Part shown: positions 12,201-24,404 of the stretch, in pieces
How positions within the stretch are numbered: the first letter of the stretch is position 1
How the letters are laid out: each line of letters starts with the position of its first letter
NCBI GenBank assembly: GCA_012845835.1
Contig: JABAKD010000026.1
Location: forward strand, 5,380,014-5,444,013
Origin: Undaria pinnatifida
Taxonomy: Eukaryota > Sar > Phaeophyceae > Laminariales > Alariaceae
DNA: 64,000 nucleotides
Direction of reading: 5' to 3'
Made by a program: the position numbers and the translations under genes
The notes under the pieces: model-generated
The model's database searches: none
What the model was told of the DNA's origin: nothing
Seen by the model: only the letters and a program-made list of their open reading frames with translations

Positions 12201-12766
12201 ATAGCGGCTCGTGTGCGGCTCAAGTGACTTGGCGTTTAGTGTGGGCAGTGGGCACGATAGAGACCCCGCGCACAAACACGGCGGCAATACTTTGCAGCTC
12301 TACGCCATTAATAGTACCACGATACTGATATTGATATAGACTATAGCAATACGATGCCCCCGAGAGTAGCCAGCAACTATCGCCGTTTACACAAAAATTG
12401 ATAAAACTGGCAACATGCGGCGTTGTTCGTGACGACCCGCAGATGCGTACGCGAGGTTCAACAGCGCTAGAGGAGGGAGATGGCAAAAGGCCCGTTCCCC
12501 CAGACTTCCTCATGGAGATAATGGAAACGAGGGAGTCCTTAGAGCAGTGCGAATCCAAGGACGAAGCAGCGAGGATTTTAACGGAAGCGACCACGTCAAT
12601 AGACGAATGCTTGCGCGGTATGGACAAGGTGTTAACAGAGGGGGGTAATGGAGACGAGCTTGACGACGCTGCTGTGCGGCTTAGGTACCTCCACCGCATT
12701 CAGGATGAGGCGCGGAGTGTCATGCATAGACTCGAGGATGGACGCTCAAGGCCTTCCACGGGTTGA
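9229..12766 (+). CDS. HSCB: HSCB/HSC20-type Fe-S cluster J-domain co-chaperone
   Basis: Exons 9229-9804, 11548-11661 and about 12374-12766, roughly 360 residues. The N-terminus (MRRVNCPPLARGARRLL) is Arg-rich without acidic residues, which suits a mitochondrial presequence. From about residue 133 comes CWKC and FFCECG, the eukaryotic HSCB zinc-finger position, then LDYFEMLG and the J domain. The HPD motif that stimulates HSP70 ATPase is created by splicing: exon 1 ends in HP and exon 2 begins DLF. Exon 2 continues with ANSAMANKAYQTLVRPMQR, and exon 3 holds the C-terminal three-helix domain (PPDFLMEIMETRESLE) that binds the scaffold ISCU. HSCB delivers ISCU-bound clusters to mitochondrial HSP70. 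Splice sites: CCT|GTGAGT, CCAG|GAC, CTG|GTGAGA. The acceptor of exon 3 is the least certain: GTAGCCAG at 12373 keeps phase 0 but is not proven. Confidence 0.92.
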
Positions 12767-13832
12767 TACCGAGCCGGTGACTATTCCCCTCTCGTGGCAC
12801 TCGAGAGGGGAGTTTTCACGCGTAGGACAGATCCGATCATTCAGATCATACACATCATCTTCACGGGTCTGCATCATCGGTACAAGTTTCCACGGAGTTG
12901 ATCTACAGGATCTGAATGATGTGCAGACGTGTCCGCAGTATCTTTCTACAGGGAATGGGATGTGATTTTGCGTGTGCCCGGGTTTGTAAGCACGTGTACT
13001 CTGGCCTGGTACGTCTGCGTTATCTGTACACGTTTCCACGTGATGATCTGTAGGATTTGCATGAGCTGAACATGCATCCCAACCCACTGATCTGTGCGAT
13101 TTTTCGGCCAGTGAGATCGTTATCTGTCCGACGATTGGAAGATTTGTCGAGGAAAAATGACCATTGTGGCATCGACCACACGAATTTAAAGGCGCCGCTG
13201 GGGTGAGAGATGCGCCCTATGTGCAACGTAAGGACATGTAGGGACATGTACGACACGCGAGCAGCATGATGACAATTGCACTCCTGTTGACTATTGCACG
13301 CTTTTCCTACACGGGTGATAAGACCACACTTACTTCTCGTCTTTTAGGTCGCTGTCCGTCGGTATCGCTATCCGTTGGTTGCTAAAGGTTAAGAGCGCTC
13401 GCTGTGCATACCGAGCCGGCGACCAGCGCTGTGCAGTGCGGCGGCGTGGGTGCTTACCATCTGCGCATGTTACTACTGCTAAAGCGCCTCCAGACTTATC
13501 GCGTTATGGTGCATCCGTACTTCTGTAGTGCTCCAGACATGTCGCGTTATACTGGTGCAACCATTCTTCTGTAGTGCTCCATGTGTATATCGCATTCTGG
13601 TGCTTCCATACTGCTTGTTCTGTTCCAGACGTATCGCGTTTGGATGCACCCATCGTAGATCACGGCCGAACTCGGATGAAAACTAAAATGGCGACTTTGG
13701 CGAGCAGCCATAGCCATAGCCATTATAATATAAAAAAAAAGAGCCAAGAGGGGGCTTTTAACAAGTAGGTACAACACCTGGTTATTACTAAAATACACCG
13801 AAAAAGTCGACCAGCTTTCCACCATTCGCGCC
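12767..13832. other. Convergent intergenic region between HSCB and PH-domain genes
   Basis: No gene. About 12830-13130 holds imperfect repeats of 'CAGATC...TCATCATC', 'GTTTCCACG(G/T)' and 'ATCTG(T/C)A', related to the AGATCAT family elsewhere. About 13488-13655 is a minisatellite. Both 3' UTRs must end here. Confidence 0.5.
13488..13655. repeat. ~46-bp minisatellite, about 3.7 copies
   Basis: The unit is approximately CTCCAGACTTATCGCGTTAT followed by GGTGCATCCGTACTTCTGTA GTG in the first copy; later copies diverge by 15-30 percent by eye. It sits just downstream of the PH-domain gene's stop. Confidence 0.75.
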
Positions 13833-16800
13833 TTATTTTCGATTTGCCATTGCTATCGCCGTGTACTGCATCCCCCCCGTTTCTTTGAGGTACCGGGCCT
13901 TGCGGGCTTCGGCTTCCTTCTTCTGCTGTTGCATCTCTATCGTTCTTTTCGCGACGTGGCGCTGCCGCTGCGCCTGTTCCTTGACTCTGTCCTTGACGCT
14001 CTTCTGCGCCATCCTGGCTTGCGGGTTTAATCTCAGGTTTTCCAATAACGCCTTCAGCGCTTCCACCTGCTAACACGATCACCACAAAAACAGAGAATAC
14101 GGCGACGGTAGCTTAACAACGTCGAAAGGTAAACAGGAAACTAAGTACACTGCACTACAAGCAGATTTTGTCCAGCAGTGTACTTCTCTCTTGGTGTCAT
14201 CGTTGCCGTGTGTCTTTTTCCCAAACCCTATGCGTATACTTTGTATTCACGACTCTTGTTAGCCTAATAATGCAAGTTTAGGACTCATACCGTCGCTGTT
14301 ATTTCTTTTTTCCCCCGATACGATCATAACCTGGGGGCGGTGACCTATTGATAGCTCAAACCCACATGGGTAAATAAGTCTGTTGCGCGCAAAGGCTCAC
14401 CACACGAGGGGTGATGGCAAACTACCTGAGCCAGAGTGGTGCCTGCTTGTGCTTTCACGCACGCAACACTAATGCTGTACCGGTACGAGCTTTTTAAGAA
14501 TATTAGCCCCAAGAAAGTCAGGTGGAGATTCTCCAGCAAATGATAAATCCGTGCGGTGTTATTCTAAAGTTAGTCCCTTTCATATAAGAAACTCAGCCTG
14601 GACCAATATTTCGGTTTCTTACCACTATTTAATAGGTGTTCTGTACTGTACCAGGTATGTGCAATGGAGCTGGAGCTGAAGCCTTCAGTACTGAAAACGA
14701 AAATTATCCACTCACCCATTTGTCACGAACAGTCTCGTCGGCGGCTTCCAACTCCAACAAAAGATCCCCTGTTTTCGACGACATGACCAGACTCGATGCC
14801 CCTGTACGTCGCCAGACAAAAACGAGAAAGCAAGTAACGCAACGAAGTCAACAGGCCACGGCTTCCGGGATGACATAAACAAATGTTCAGATGGCCGCAA
14901 GACCGTTGTTTGGCTTCACGATACTGCGAGAAAGCTTTGGGAGCATTCCAACACTTGTACCGTACCTGGTAACCATTTTCCTACACTTTTTACAGCGCAT
15001 ATATATGGTGACAACGACGTCGCGAAGGACAACGAATCGTTGAAGGTACGAAGGGATGGGTGCCGAAACATATTTTGACAATCACCCCGCAAGTTATGGC
15101 AATCTCGCAATATCTGCATATTCGTCAGTGTCAGCATCCTTCGGGACCCACGCACACCGACCAACTCCATAATCAAGGCGCCTGTTAGTAGCATGAGCGT
15201 GCAGCAGTGCAAGCAAGCATTACCATGCTGCTGGCGTGTGCCACGGCAGTGGTAGGTAGCACTTTTCGACCTTTTTTTTTTTTTTGAACGACGAGGCTCC
15301 TTAACCCAAAATCGTCCAAAATACGACATAATTGCTCGTGATTTTCGTTGTGTACCTAGGCCATAGGATTGTTCATCCGGTAGCACTTCGTTTTCCCCCA
15401 AAAATCAGTTTTGGGAATCTATTCTCAGGCAATGGAGCCCCTCAAAAGAGTAGTATTAGAAAAAAAAGGCTTTGCCTCTACCGTACTACTAGCACTATTA
15501 GTAGCATGCGTATGGCTTAGAGCTCCTTGCATTGCACTTCGAACGAGCCCCCCACCCTCTTAGCCCGGGCTGCTTTGTGTGGTCGATGCTGTAATCATCA
15601 TATCAGCACTTTTCCCGGCACTTTTCCCGTCGAAAACTGCGGCTTGTAAGGGATTGGGCCACAGAGATTGTTAAGAGGGCATTCGTCACCTTTGGCTTCT
15701 ATGATCTTGACATCGTTGAGGTCGATCTCGTGCCATGAGGTGCTATCTGTCTCGTTCTCTTTCCTCCACGCCAACACGGTGTCGAAGTCTGCTTTCAGCC
15801 GAACATCCGTCGCCTCGCTTCCGGTTCCGAAGCCGAACGTGAAAGTTCGTCGTTTGAATCGATCGCCTGAACACAGCAGAAAAAAACAGTGTAAAATAAA
15901 GTGTGAATATGCGCGCTACGACAGCAGAAATAACGCCCGACCGTATTCAGGGCCCAAACGTTCACCAATCTCTCTAACGTTCCATCTTCGTGAGATTCAT
16001 AACATATTCTAAAGGAGGTATGTACTCTATTAATAGTGGTCCCTCTATTGCGCCGGTATGCTCCAGCCGGAAGTACCGGCACCATAGCGGCAACCGGCGC
16101 TACATCGCATGCTTTTACTGCTGGTTGTTCCCTTCTGTGCCAAGCGATTTCACAGGCGCTACAGTGGGAAACAGGCAGTACTCAACCGGCGCCGCTACGG
16201 TACTGTTGTCGGTGTCGTCACTGCTGTCTTTATATTCCATCGTCTGTTCTGCAATCGGCGCTGTGAGGGCGCCGTCATTAGGGCGTGTTGGCGGTGGTTG
16301 CGCAGCCGGCGCGCCCTCGGCGCCCTGCTTCTTCGAATATTCAATTTTTCCTGCGCTTGGCGTTGCGGCCTTGGTTCGCCTGCATGCTTAAGTGTCCCTT
16401 CATTTGTAGTGAGCAAAAATCGTAACGCCTCGTACGGTGTAAGCTGTCTGTGTCCAGTCAACCGTGCGATAGCTGCCGATTGTTTGACTCTACACAAACC
16501 ATACTGGTGTCGTATGATACGATATCTCGTGGGAATCGCAAGGCCACGGCTGAGTACCATTTTTTTGTATTTATGTCCAGCTTGGAGGAAAACCGTAGCA
16601 TGACGGCGAGCCAACGTCGAAGTGCCAAGCACAGGCAAAACAAGCAAGTCAAGAAGCAACCCAGACAAGCCCGGAAAGCCGGGTGTCCGGGGCGCAAACA
16701 CGGCCGACACGCCCGAGTGACGCCGCTAGCCTTGCCCCCCCCAAAAAAAAACGGCTCATACAAAACCCAAATTTTGTATAGCAAAAAATCAGCCTATTCC

Positions 16801-17847
16801 GCACAAGCCGGCGGGGGCTCAACGTGGATGCCACCTGCGTAACGCCGATTGCCGATTGCAGAACAGGCGAAATAGAAAGACGGCGACGACAGCGACAGCA
16901 GCGCATGCTGGATGCTATATGACAACTTCTACTGGTACGAAGGCACATTGGTACATTACATTCCGTAGAAGGTGGCAAGGTGGTAATGTGGCCATGCCAT
17001 ATGGTGATCCAATATGTTGTGCCGATGTCGGAGTGGACTGGGAAACTAACGCCGTACGAGAGGCACTCGTATGCTCGTATGATATACTGTGAATAGTCCT
17101 ACTTCTTACGAACACAGCAGTATCTCTGTTGTCGGTGAGCGGGTGCCATGCAATGGCAGTGCAGATTTTGCTATCGGTACATCACGTTGATCATGTAGTC
17201 TAACATGCATTGCCGAGTGGGGCGGGCTCTGGTCGCGAGTTCCAAGCCCGTGTCACATCATACTATCCGATACGAACAGTTAGTTGATGCGTCGACGGCT
17301 GATGCCATACGTTTTTCGCAATCATAGTATACGCAGGGCGGAGCTACAGCACCAGGCCAGCGCCGACGCCCGAACAGGGGCGTGGTCTACAGATGCAAGC
17401 AAGTACGTTGCGTGCGTTTTCGGCAAATCTTGGGAATCATCAGTACAAACTGCTGTTGACAGAACAATCAGTACAGACAAGTTGCTGTCTGGAGACCGAT
17501 ACACACAGCCAGTCTGCCATTAGCCAGTAGCAGTGAACAACATCATGCTGATTATCACAAGCATTCGTGAACCAGGTCTGCTGTACAACAACAAGGACGT
17601 CAGGCAATGCTACTGCTGTCCCTGGAAAAAAATATTCCTATTAAAATACAGCAGTAGTAGTACGACGTACGCAAAAAAACAAGGGTGCAGCAAGAAAGCT
17701 TGCTTCACGGCAGCGCCTACATGGTGGTTGCCTTGCGTCACCTGCTCGCAAAAACTCCGCATGTCGACGGAGAGATTCCCGTTCTCTCCAGCCCCTGAAG
17801 CAATTCAATAACCAAGCACATGGACCCGAATACTGGTTGTCGCTCAT
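13833..17847 (-). CDS. Small PH-domain protein with C-terminal coiled coil
   Basis: Four exons on the minus strand: 17847-17742, 15866-15690, 14801-14716 and 14066-13833, 200 residues in all. Phases agree throughout (1, 1, 0), with GTGACG, GTGACG and GTGAGT donors and CAG acceptors. Joined in order, the segments HAEFLRAG, DRFKRRTFTFGFGTG, WHEIDLNDVKIIEAKG, ASSLVMSSKTGDLLLELEA and ETVRDKWVEALKALL read as a pleckstrin-homology fold: beta strands with basic loop residues, then the C-terminal helix with its conserved Trp (DKWVEAL). The last exon continues as a highly charged helix (QAQRQRHVAKRTIEMQQQKK), probably a coiled coil. PH domains bind phosphoinositides or proteins; no partner can be inferred. 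The first exon and start ATG at 17847 are the least certain part, since an upstream exon is possible. The gene is divergent from the helicase gene, 443 bp away. Confidence 0.78.
16030..16260. repeat. CCGGCAC/GTGCCGG palindromic repeat element
   Basis: Begins GTGGTCCCTCTATTGCGCCG and continues with alternating CCGGCAC(C) and GCCGG(T) words. Related elements lie near 8250-8420, 26055-26270, 31066-31200 and 32440-32590. It lies in intron 1 of the PH-domain gene. Confidence 0.6.
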
Positions 17848-18290
17848 GCCGACACTGATGCTCCCACTGGTGCGAATCGCATGTGCTGCGGTGCAGGTAC
17901 AGGAGAGGAAACCAACTCGTGGAGTTTACTTTTGAGTTTACTAAAATTGGTTCCAAAATAGGGAGTTCGACTTTATGTTGTGGCATTTCGTGAACGGGGG
18001 CTGTAGACGCTTCGCGACCGGACAACTAAACTTTTGCGCCCAAGACCTGCTATCGCTGTGCTTCTGTGTGCCCTGTGCCAGCGGTTGCCAGCGAGCGAAC
18101 TATACGGCCTATTCTCTGTGACTTTTAGGTGGCGAGGAAACTGCGTAGAAGATTTTTGTCGTCAAACACCAACACAAAAAGACTGTCACAGTACTGCTAT
18201 ATACTGCTGCACGTGTCCCAAAGGCGAAACGAACAGCAGTCGCACCAACAACAGCAGCAAGAACAAGCAGTGTTGCTTGACATCGCTATC
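17848..18290. promoter_or_regulatory. Putative bidirectional promoter between PH-domain and helicase genes
   Basis: 443 bases separate the two divergent start codons. The call rests on orientation and spacing. At 18121-18130 there is a good 3' splice-site look-alike (GTGACTTTTAG|GTGG), so the helicase gene could have a further 5' exon upstream, which would move its promoter. Confidence 0.4.
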
Positions 18291-21200
18291 ATGGAGCACC
18301 GTAATGTCCGTGAACAAGGCCGGCATGGCCACCGACATCATAGCCGCAACCCCGGAGTAGACGGACGTCATTCAGAGTCTCCCAAGCAGGGCAGTTCGCG
18401 GAGAGAGTATTCGAGACGCTCTCGAAGCGGCGGCCGCAAGCGCCCACGCTGCGAGAACAGGAATAGCCATTCAGAGCACAGCCGCAGCCGCAGCCACGGC
18501 CGCAGCCGCAGCCGCAGCCACGGCCGCAGCCGCAGCCATGGTCGCAGCCGCAGCCGCAGCCGCAGCCCCAGTCACAGCAGCCGCAGCCGTGATCACAGCA
18601 GCCGCAGCCGCAGTCACAACAGCCGCAGCAGCAGCCGCAGCAGCAGCCACAGCAGCAGCCACAGCAGCAGCCACAGCAACCGCGGCCGCAGCCGCAGCCG
18701 CAGCCGCGGCAGTAGCAGTCCAAGGCACACCCGCCGACGTCGACCGCAACACAAGGAACAACGAGAAGGCGGTCGGAGCAGTAGCCTTGAGGGCCGCAGC
18801 CGAAAGACACTACGTCGTGAAAAAAGTAGGTGGGGGGTGCAGGAGGGGACAGCTGCAACAACATCGGCGCACGCCGTCCTCTCCCAGCGACACCACGAAG
18901 TAGACGATAATTCCGAACCGGAAGGGGAAGGATCTGAACCCCTCCCCGTGACCCTCTTCAAAGAGGAACTCATAAAGGCAGTACGAAGGAGTCAAGTTTT
19001 GGTGTGCACGGGGGAGACAGGTTCTGGTAAAACCACGCAGATACCGCAATACCTCCTTGAAATCGTGCGCGAGCGAGACGCCGATGCTGCAAGCGGCGAC
19101 GGCACGGAGAAGGCACAACCCCCTGAGGATGGGAGGGACGAGAACCGTCCCCGTTCCGTCTCCGATGGCAAGAAGCTACTGGTAGCGGTGACACAGCCAA
19201 GGAGGGTGGCGGCAACGTCCGTAGCGCGACGCGTGGCTGACGAGAGAGGATGTCGACTCGGAGAGGAGGTGGGCTACTCTATTCGGTTCGAAGACCGCAC
19301 CGGACCGAACACCCGCATCAAGTACATGACGGATGGTGTGCTGGTGAGGGAGTGTCTCGAAGACCCCCTCCTCAGCCGCTACGGAGTGGTGATGCTCGAC
19401 GAGGCTCACGAGCGGAGCATCGATACCGACATCTTGTTTGGGTTACTCAAGAGGGCGCTGGCGCGCAGGCCCGACTTGCACGCGTTGATCACGTCTGCGA
19501 CCTTGGACGTTGAACGGTTCGCGGCATTCTTTGATGGTTGTCCTTTCCTCAATGTTCCTGGCCGCACACATCCTGTGGACGTGTACCACAGCAAGACGCG
19601 CCAGGTAACGGGAGTCAACACACTCGTGTTTCTTAATTGCAGTATAATTCGTGTTTTGCTTGAAGCGCATATACCATGATTGGGGTTAGGGTATTCGAGT
19701 AGAGTGGCCGCTGTCGATGGTCGCATGTGTCGCTTCTGTACGACGTCAGCCCAGGGGTATGATATGTGTTCGATACCATTTCTCGGTCGCACCAAGAGCA
19801 TGTTGAGTTTTTTCGTAACACCTCACACAGTAGCTCTCTATCCTCCGTCCCACCACTCGCTACACGTCCCATCCTTTATGCCGTTTTTACTGACCTAGAA
19901 AACGTATTGCGATTCTGCATTATGCCCCCTATTATTTTTTCACTATTGATGGTGTTTTTTGTCGTGGCCCCTGGTGTCGCGCTCGCGCCAGTCTGCAGTC
20001 TGCACCCCGCATACATACGCAGATTCAAAACAGTTCAAATACCCGCGTAACACATGAAATATTGCCTCTGTTTCTACCCGCGAACCCCGCAACAACCGTA
20101 GATGAGCGCTATATAGATAGATGCGAAGGAGCGAACCGGTGCAACACATAAAATAACACGCCTCTGTTTCTGTCTTCGAACCGTCGAACCACAGGTGATG
20201 ACCGCCACTGGCCCGGCTTCTCCGCACTACGTGGAGGATGCCGTCGACATCATCCGGAAAGTCCACCGTACGCAAGGCCCTGGGCACGTTCTAGCCTTTT
20301 TCACCGGACAAGACGAGATCGAGAGGGCCGGCCGCCTGCTTTCGGAGGCCGTCGCGAAGGAGGCAGTGGATAGGCGGGCGATGGGCATAGACGAGGAACC
20401 TGACAATTGTGTGAGCGAGCTGGTAGTGGTCCCTCTGTTTGGGGCTTTGTCGGCGGAAGCTCAGGCGGAGGCGTTCAAGCCGGCGAAAGCGGGAGTGCGC
20501 AAGGTGAGTGACGCTTGGTTTGCAAGTTTGGGAGGGGGCAAGGGGCTGGGGGCTTCGAGTGATACTGTTAGCGGTTGGTTGATAGCGGGCATATGGTTAC
20601 TGTATTATCTCTCATTTAGGTGCTCACTTTTTCGTTTTATGTTGTGTACTGTGTTCTCTGTCATTTCAGCGCGTGTTCCTTTCGTTTTATGTTGTTTTCG
20701 ATATTGAGTGCGTGGGGGCGGGGTTGGGCTGCGAACGGCATTGTTAGCGGTTGATGCAGGGCGTTGCTCTACAAATCGTATGTTGTATGCCTCGTTTCAT
20801 TGTTTTTCGTTTAGTTATTTTTTGCTTTAGAACTTATTTGTAGTTTGGGTTTCGAACGATTTTGTTTGTGGTTGATATGGGGCTTGTAATTACTATGTTC
20901 TGTCTCGTTTCAGTACTTAGCCCTTTCCTTTTTTGTTTTGTTCTTGTTTTGTTTTGGGTCTTAGTATCGCGTTGCTTATTTTGTGTTGTACTCTTTCGCA
21001 CCCGCAACGTTGGCTTTTCTCTTGCTTACGTCGATTCGTTAGCGATTTTCTCTGTCTAGTAGTCAGTGACCGAAAAATATATGCTAGCTGAGTGGTACAT
21101 CGCTCGCGCATTTCGGATATATTGTCCAGTATCGGGGGAATATCTGACAACCTCCGGGGCATCAGAGGGGAACATTGTTCGAAAAATATAGCGAATACAG

Positions 21201-23336
21201 CATCCTCTACACGAAGCAGCCTGCATTGCCGGGGGTAGTGCTTGTTTTCCACTGGGTGAGGCTAACGATCTCGACCGTGGTGCTGTTTGTTTTCGTTCCA
21301 ATTTCCAGGTGGTGATGGCTACCAACATAGCAGAGACCAGTGTTACCGTTCCAGGTGTCCGATTCGTTATCGACCCCGGATACGTGAAGCAAAAAACGTA
21401 CGACCCAGCTCGGCGCATGGAGTCCCTTGTGGTGGTGCCCATCAGCCAGGTGGCCGCGCAACAGCGAGCCGGTCGAGCGGGGAGAACGGCGGCAGGGCAG
21501 TGCTACAGGCTCTACACGCGGGACTGCTACGGTGCGATGCTTGGAGAGACGGTGCCAGAGATTCTGCGCACTAACCTCGCGAATACCCTGCTGTACCTCA
21601 AGGTGAATGGATCCCCTTCTTATCGTTATCACCAGAAAATTGCGTTTGGAAACCTCAGTTTTTTTTTGTCATTTGTGTGGTAATTTCGGTAGGTTTATTG
21701 GTTCGGACCTTGCTGCTATATATAGGAGCTTCAAAAAGCATTCCGACTTCGCGCAGGCCAATCCTCCCCCGCCGTGACCTGTGCCGCGTGCGTACTTGGC
21801 GTTTATTCCCACATAACTTCATGAGGCTGTTTTAGGTTCGAAGCTGTTCTGAATGCTCTCAATAAGGGGTGTTCCTAAGCGGGACAACACTACTCACCGC
21901 GATATACCGCCCCGCAGATCACTTGCGGTTACATCGATCAGACCTTGCTACGAGTAATCCAACACTCAGAGGGTGTGCGTTTATTTTGGTATTGCCCAAC
22001 TGTCGGTGTCCCTGCTTTCTTCGTGTGTGTACCTGTTGTTTATTATCTTACAGCGTAATGCGGTTGTCGTATTTTTTAGGCTATTTCTGCACGATTTTCG
22101 CTCATCCCTGTAGAGCTACGCCCACTTTTTGGGAGAACCGTACTTAAAACTACAGTAGTGTGGGATACTACTCGCAGTGCTCAAAGGGCTAAGGATGTGT
22201 TTCGTTCGATCTTGCCCGACTCACGGTGTCAGGTTCTCGGCGTGGAAGACATCCTAGCGTTCGACTTCTTAGACCCGCCCGCAGAAGACCAATCCCTGGA
22301 AGCTTTACAGCACCTCTACTGCCTCGGAGCCCTGGACCAAGACGGTCACGCCACCGACATCGGCCGGCGCATGAGCCGCTACCCTTTAGAGCCTAGCCTA
22401 AGTCGCACCCTCCTCGAGGCGGAGGACAAAGGATGCCTTGAGGAAATCCTCACCATCGTCGCCCTGCTGAGCGTCGAGAGCGTTTGGTTTTCCAGGAGCA
22501 AAGGAGGCGGTGGAAACAGCGCCGCGAAACCCGGGGATCGGGGACGTCACGGCGAGCGGGATGAAGAAGCGGAAGCTAGTCACGCCTTGTTTCGGCACCC
22601 GCTTGGAGACCACTTCACGTATTTGGCGGTGTACCGCGCGTGGGAGGCGAGCAATTACAGCGATGCTTGGGCGAAGGATAGCTTTTTGCGAGTGCGCGCG
22701 CTGCGGACGGCTCGAAGCGTTCGCGCGCAACTCCTCGGGGAGTTGCGGAAGTCGAGGGGGCGTCGGCAAGGCGGGGGGGGGGAGAGGCTGGGCGGGCCGA
22801 GGGAGAAGGTTTCGAGCTGCGGAAACGACATGGATCTAGTCCGGAAGGCTATATGCGCGGGGTATTTTATGAATGCCGGGCAGAGGTGCTCGAAGGACTG
22901 GGTGTACCGCTCTCTGGCCGTACCCGCGTTACAGGAAGGAGGAGGAGGGGACGGCACCCGACGCGAAGGCTTGACGCTCATGTACCTGCACCCCACTTCT
23001 TCACTCGTTCATGCTACGGAACCGCCGGAGCATGTAGTGTACACAGACCTTGTGTTCACGGCGAGGCCTTTTATGCGCCACGCTATGGCGGTCAAGGGAC
23101 GCTGGCTCCGATCTCGCCTGGGATCGGTGCAAACTTGTAGCACGGACCGACTGTGCGGCCGTGCCCCCGCACCCCTTAAGGGTGGGGAAGCATCAACAGC
23201 GGCTGATGATGCTGCTGCCAACGGGGCTCGCTCAGTGGCCGCTGCGAGTGGAGGGGAGGTTAATAGAGCGAAGAAAACCGATGCGGTCGCGGCAGCTCGT
23301 GCTCGATTCTTGGCTAGAAAAAAAAGCAAGAGCTAG
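18291..23336 (+). CDS. DHX40-like: DEAH-box RNA helicase, DHX40-like, with N-terminal RS domain
   Basis: Exons 18291-19604, 20195-20503, 21309-21602 and 22233-23336, 1006 residues, all introns phase 0 with CAG|GTAACG, AAG|GTGAGT and AAG|GTGAAT donors. The first in-frame ATG is used. Residues about 45-225 are an RS domain of Arg-Ser, His-Ser and Ser-Ser repeats. The DEAH core follows: motif [11 protein letters not shown] (about 241), Ia [10 protein letters not shown], Ib [16 protein letters not shown] (about 370), [43 protein letters not shown] (about 592). Exon 4 carries winged-helix, ratchet and OB regions ([37 protein letters not shown]). The ending ARARFLARK resembles DHX40; PRP22/DHX8 and DHX35 are the alternatives. 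Such helicases remodel RNA-protein complexes, and RS domains usually bring nuclear spliceosome contacts. The RS tract is a triplet-like repeat in DNA and may vary in length between strains. Confidence 0.9.
20045..20194 (+). repeat. Duplicated 3' splice-site region in helicase intron 1
   Basis: The last ~75 bases of intron 1 (ACACATAAAATAACACGCCT, CTGTTTCTGTCTTCGAACC, ACCACAG|GTGATGACCG) have a diverged copy just upstream at about 20045-20110 (ACACATGAAATATTGCCTCT, GTTTCTACCCGCGAACC, CCGTAG|ATGAGCG). The copy spans the position equivalent to the intron-exon junction. Confidence 0.6.
20515..20900 (+). repeat. Diverged ~150-bp tandem repeats in helicase intron 2
   Basis: Three units near 20540, 20720 and 20850 share the order 'G-rich segment, TTCGA(G/A)(T/C)GAT or TGCGAACGGCAT, TGTTAGCGGTTG, GGGC, ATTACT/CTCTAC, CTCATTT/CTCGTTTCA, TTTTTCGTTTTATGTTGT'. 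The first unit starts directly at the 5' splice site, so the array may have grown from it. Confidence 0.55.
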
Positions 23337-24404
23337 GTTAGTATCCGCCATTCCGTTGAGAAAGGTGTTTCGGGCCGTTCCGTGCCCGCAGTGTTCTGAT
23401 ACCTCAGTAGGTCATTTTTTTTTACACCGGGGAACAGCACGCCAACGGATATCGTTGGCCCTGCATTTTACAGTGTGCTATTAGGTGCATATAATTTCAA
23501 GATGTGTTGTTTTTTTGTGAAAAATCCTTGGATGACACCGACAAGCAGTTTTCTGGTTGGGCGATGGTTCGACGCACATGCGATGCGCCACGTTGTTGGC
23601 GTAAAAAATCGTTTTGTTGGGGTTCAGGCAACCGGTGGGCGTCGGCGTGAAGCTCAGGAGGGAAGTATTAAAACAGCTCATGATGCCCGCTGCAGCAAGG
23701 AAGAACGATTAACCCTGCTATACACTACTGGAGATTTTTGTATCCCACACTAATTCCAAGTAATTTATCCCGAAAACGTGGGCCCAGTTCTGAAAGGAGT
23801 CATGGTGCGTTTCTGGTGTCTCGGCGTACATTTTATTTGCTGTTTCCGCAACCCAATAGAATGGGCCGGGGCCCTCGCGTGTTCGACGGAGATTCGGTCA
23901 TGTCATCCGCGCTCAAGACGCGGCATAGTCTAATTAATCAGCCTTCAATGAAAAACAGTGGCGGCACTGTTAATATCACGATTGTTTCGAATTGAACATT
24001 TGTGGATTACACTCGAATTAACAGATGCAGTACAACATTTATTTGCCCATCACCTCGCATTACTAAAAAATGGCGGCACTACTGATATGACGATTGATTG
24101 ATTCGAATAGGAGATTTGTGAGTTGGTACTCAATCAACCGAAGCCATGCAACAACACTTGCCCATTTATCTTATTAACAGTGGGTCATGCCCACCCTCCG
24201 AATAGCGTACTGAAGTACTGACAAGCGATCCGTGTCCCAACACAATTAGCCTAGACGGGAAATCCTCCCCCTCGTCCCCTCTCCCCTCTCCCCTACCCCC
24301 TCCCGGGTCGTGCGCTCTTTGTTACAATCCCGCAGACGCGCTAAACCACGTTCCCACAAAACACCACTTTCTATAAAAACGACAGCGGCGCCGTCACAGC
24401 CCGA

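Noticed and set aside
17195-17265. Possible tRNA gene (TTGCCGAGTGGGG followed by GCGAGTTCCAAGCCC)
   Set aside because: The A-box to B-box spacing is only about 25 bases and no acceptor stem can be drawn.
18289-18864. Cys/Gly-rich and poly-Ala open frames antisense to, or frame-shifted over, the helicase RS tract
   Set aside because: They mirror the AGCCGC-type triplet repeat of the RS domain. The forward frame is the one that continues into helicase motifs.
22398-23329. Long open frames antisense to helicase exon 4
   Set aside because: High-GC coding sequence often leaves antisense frames open. The sense strand carries clear helicase C-terminal motifs.
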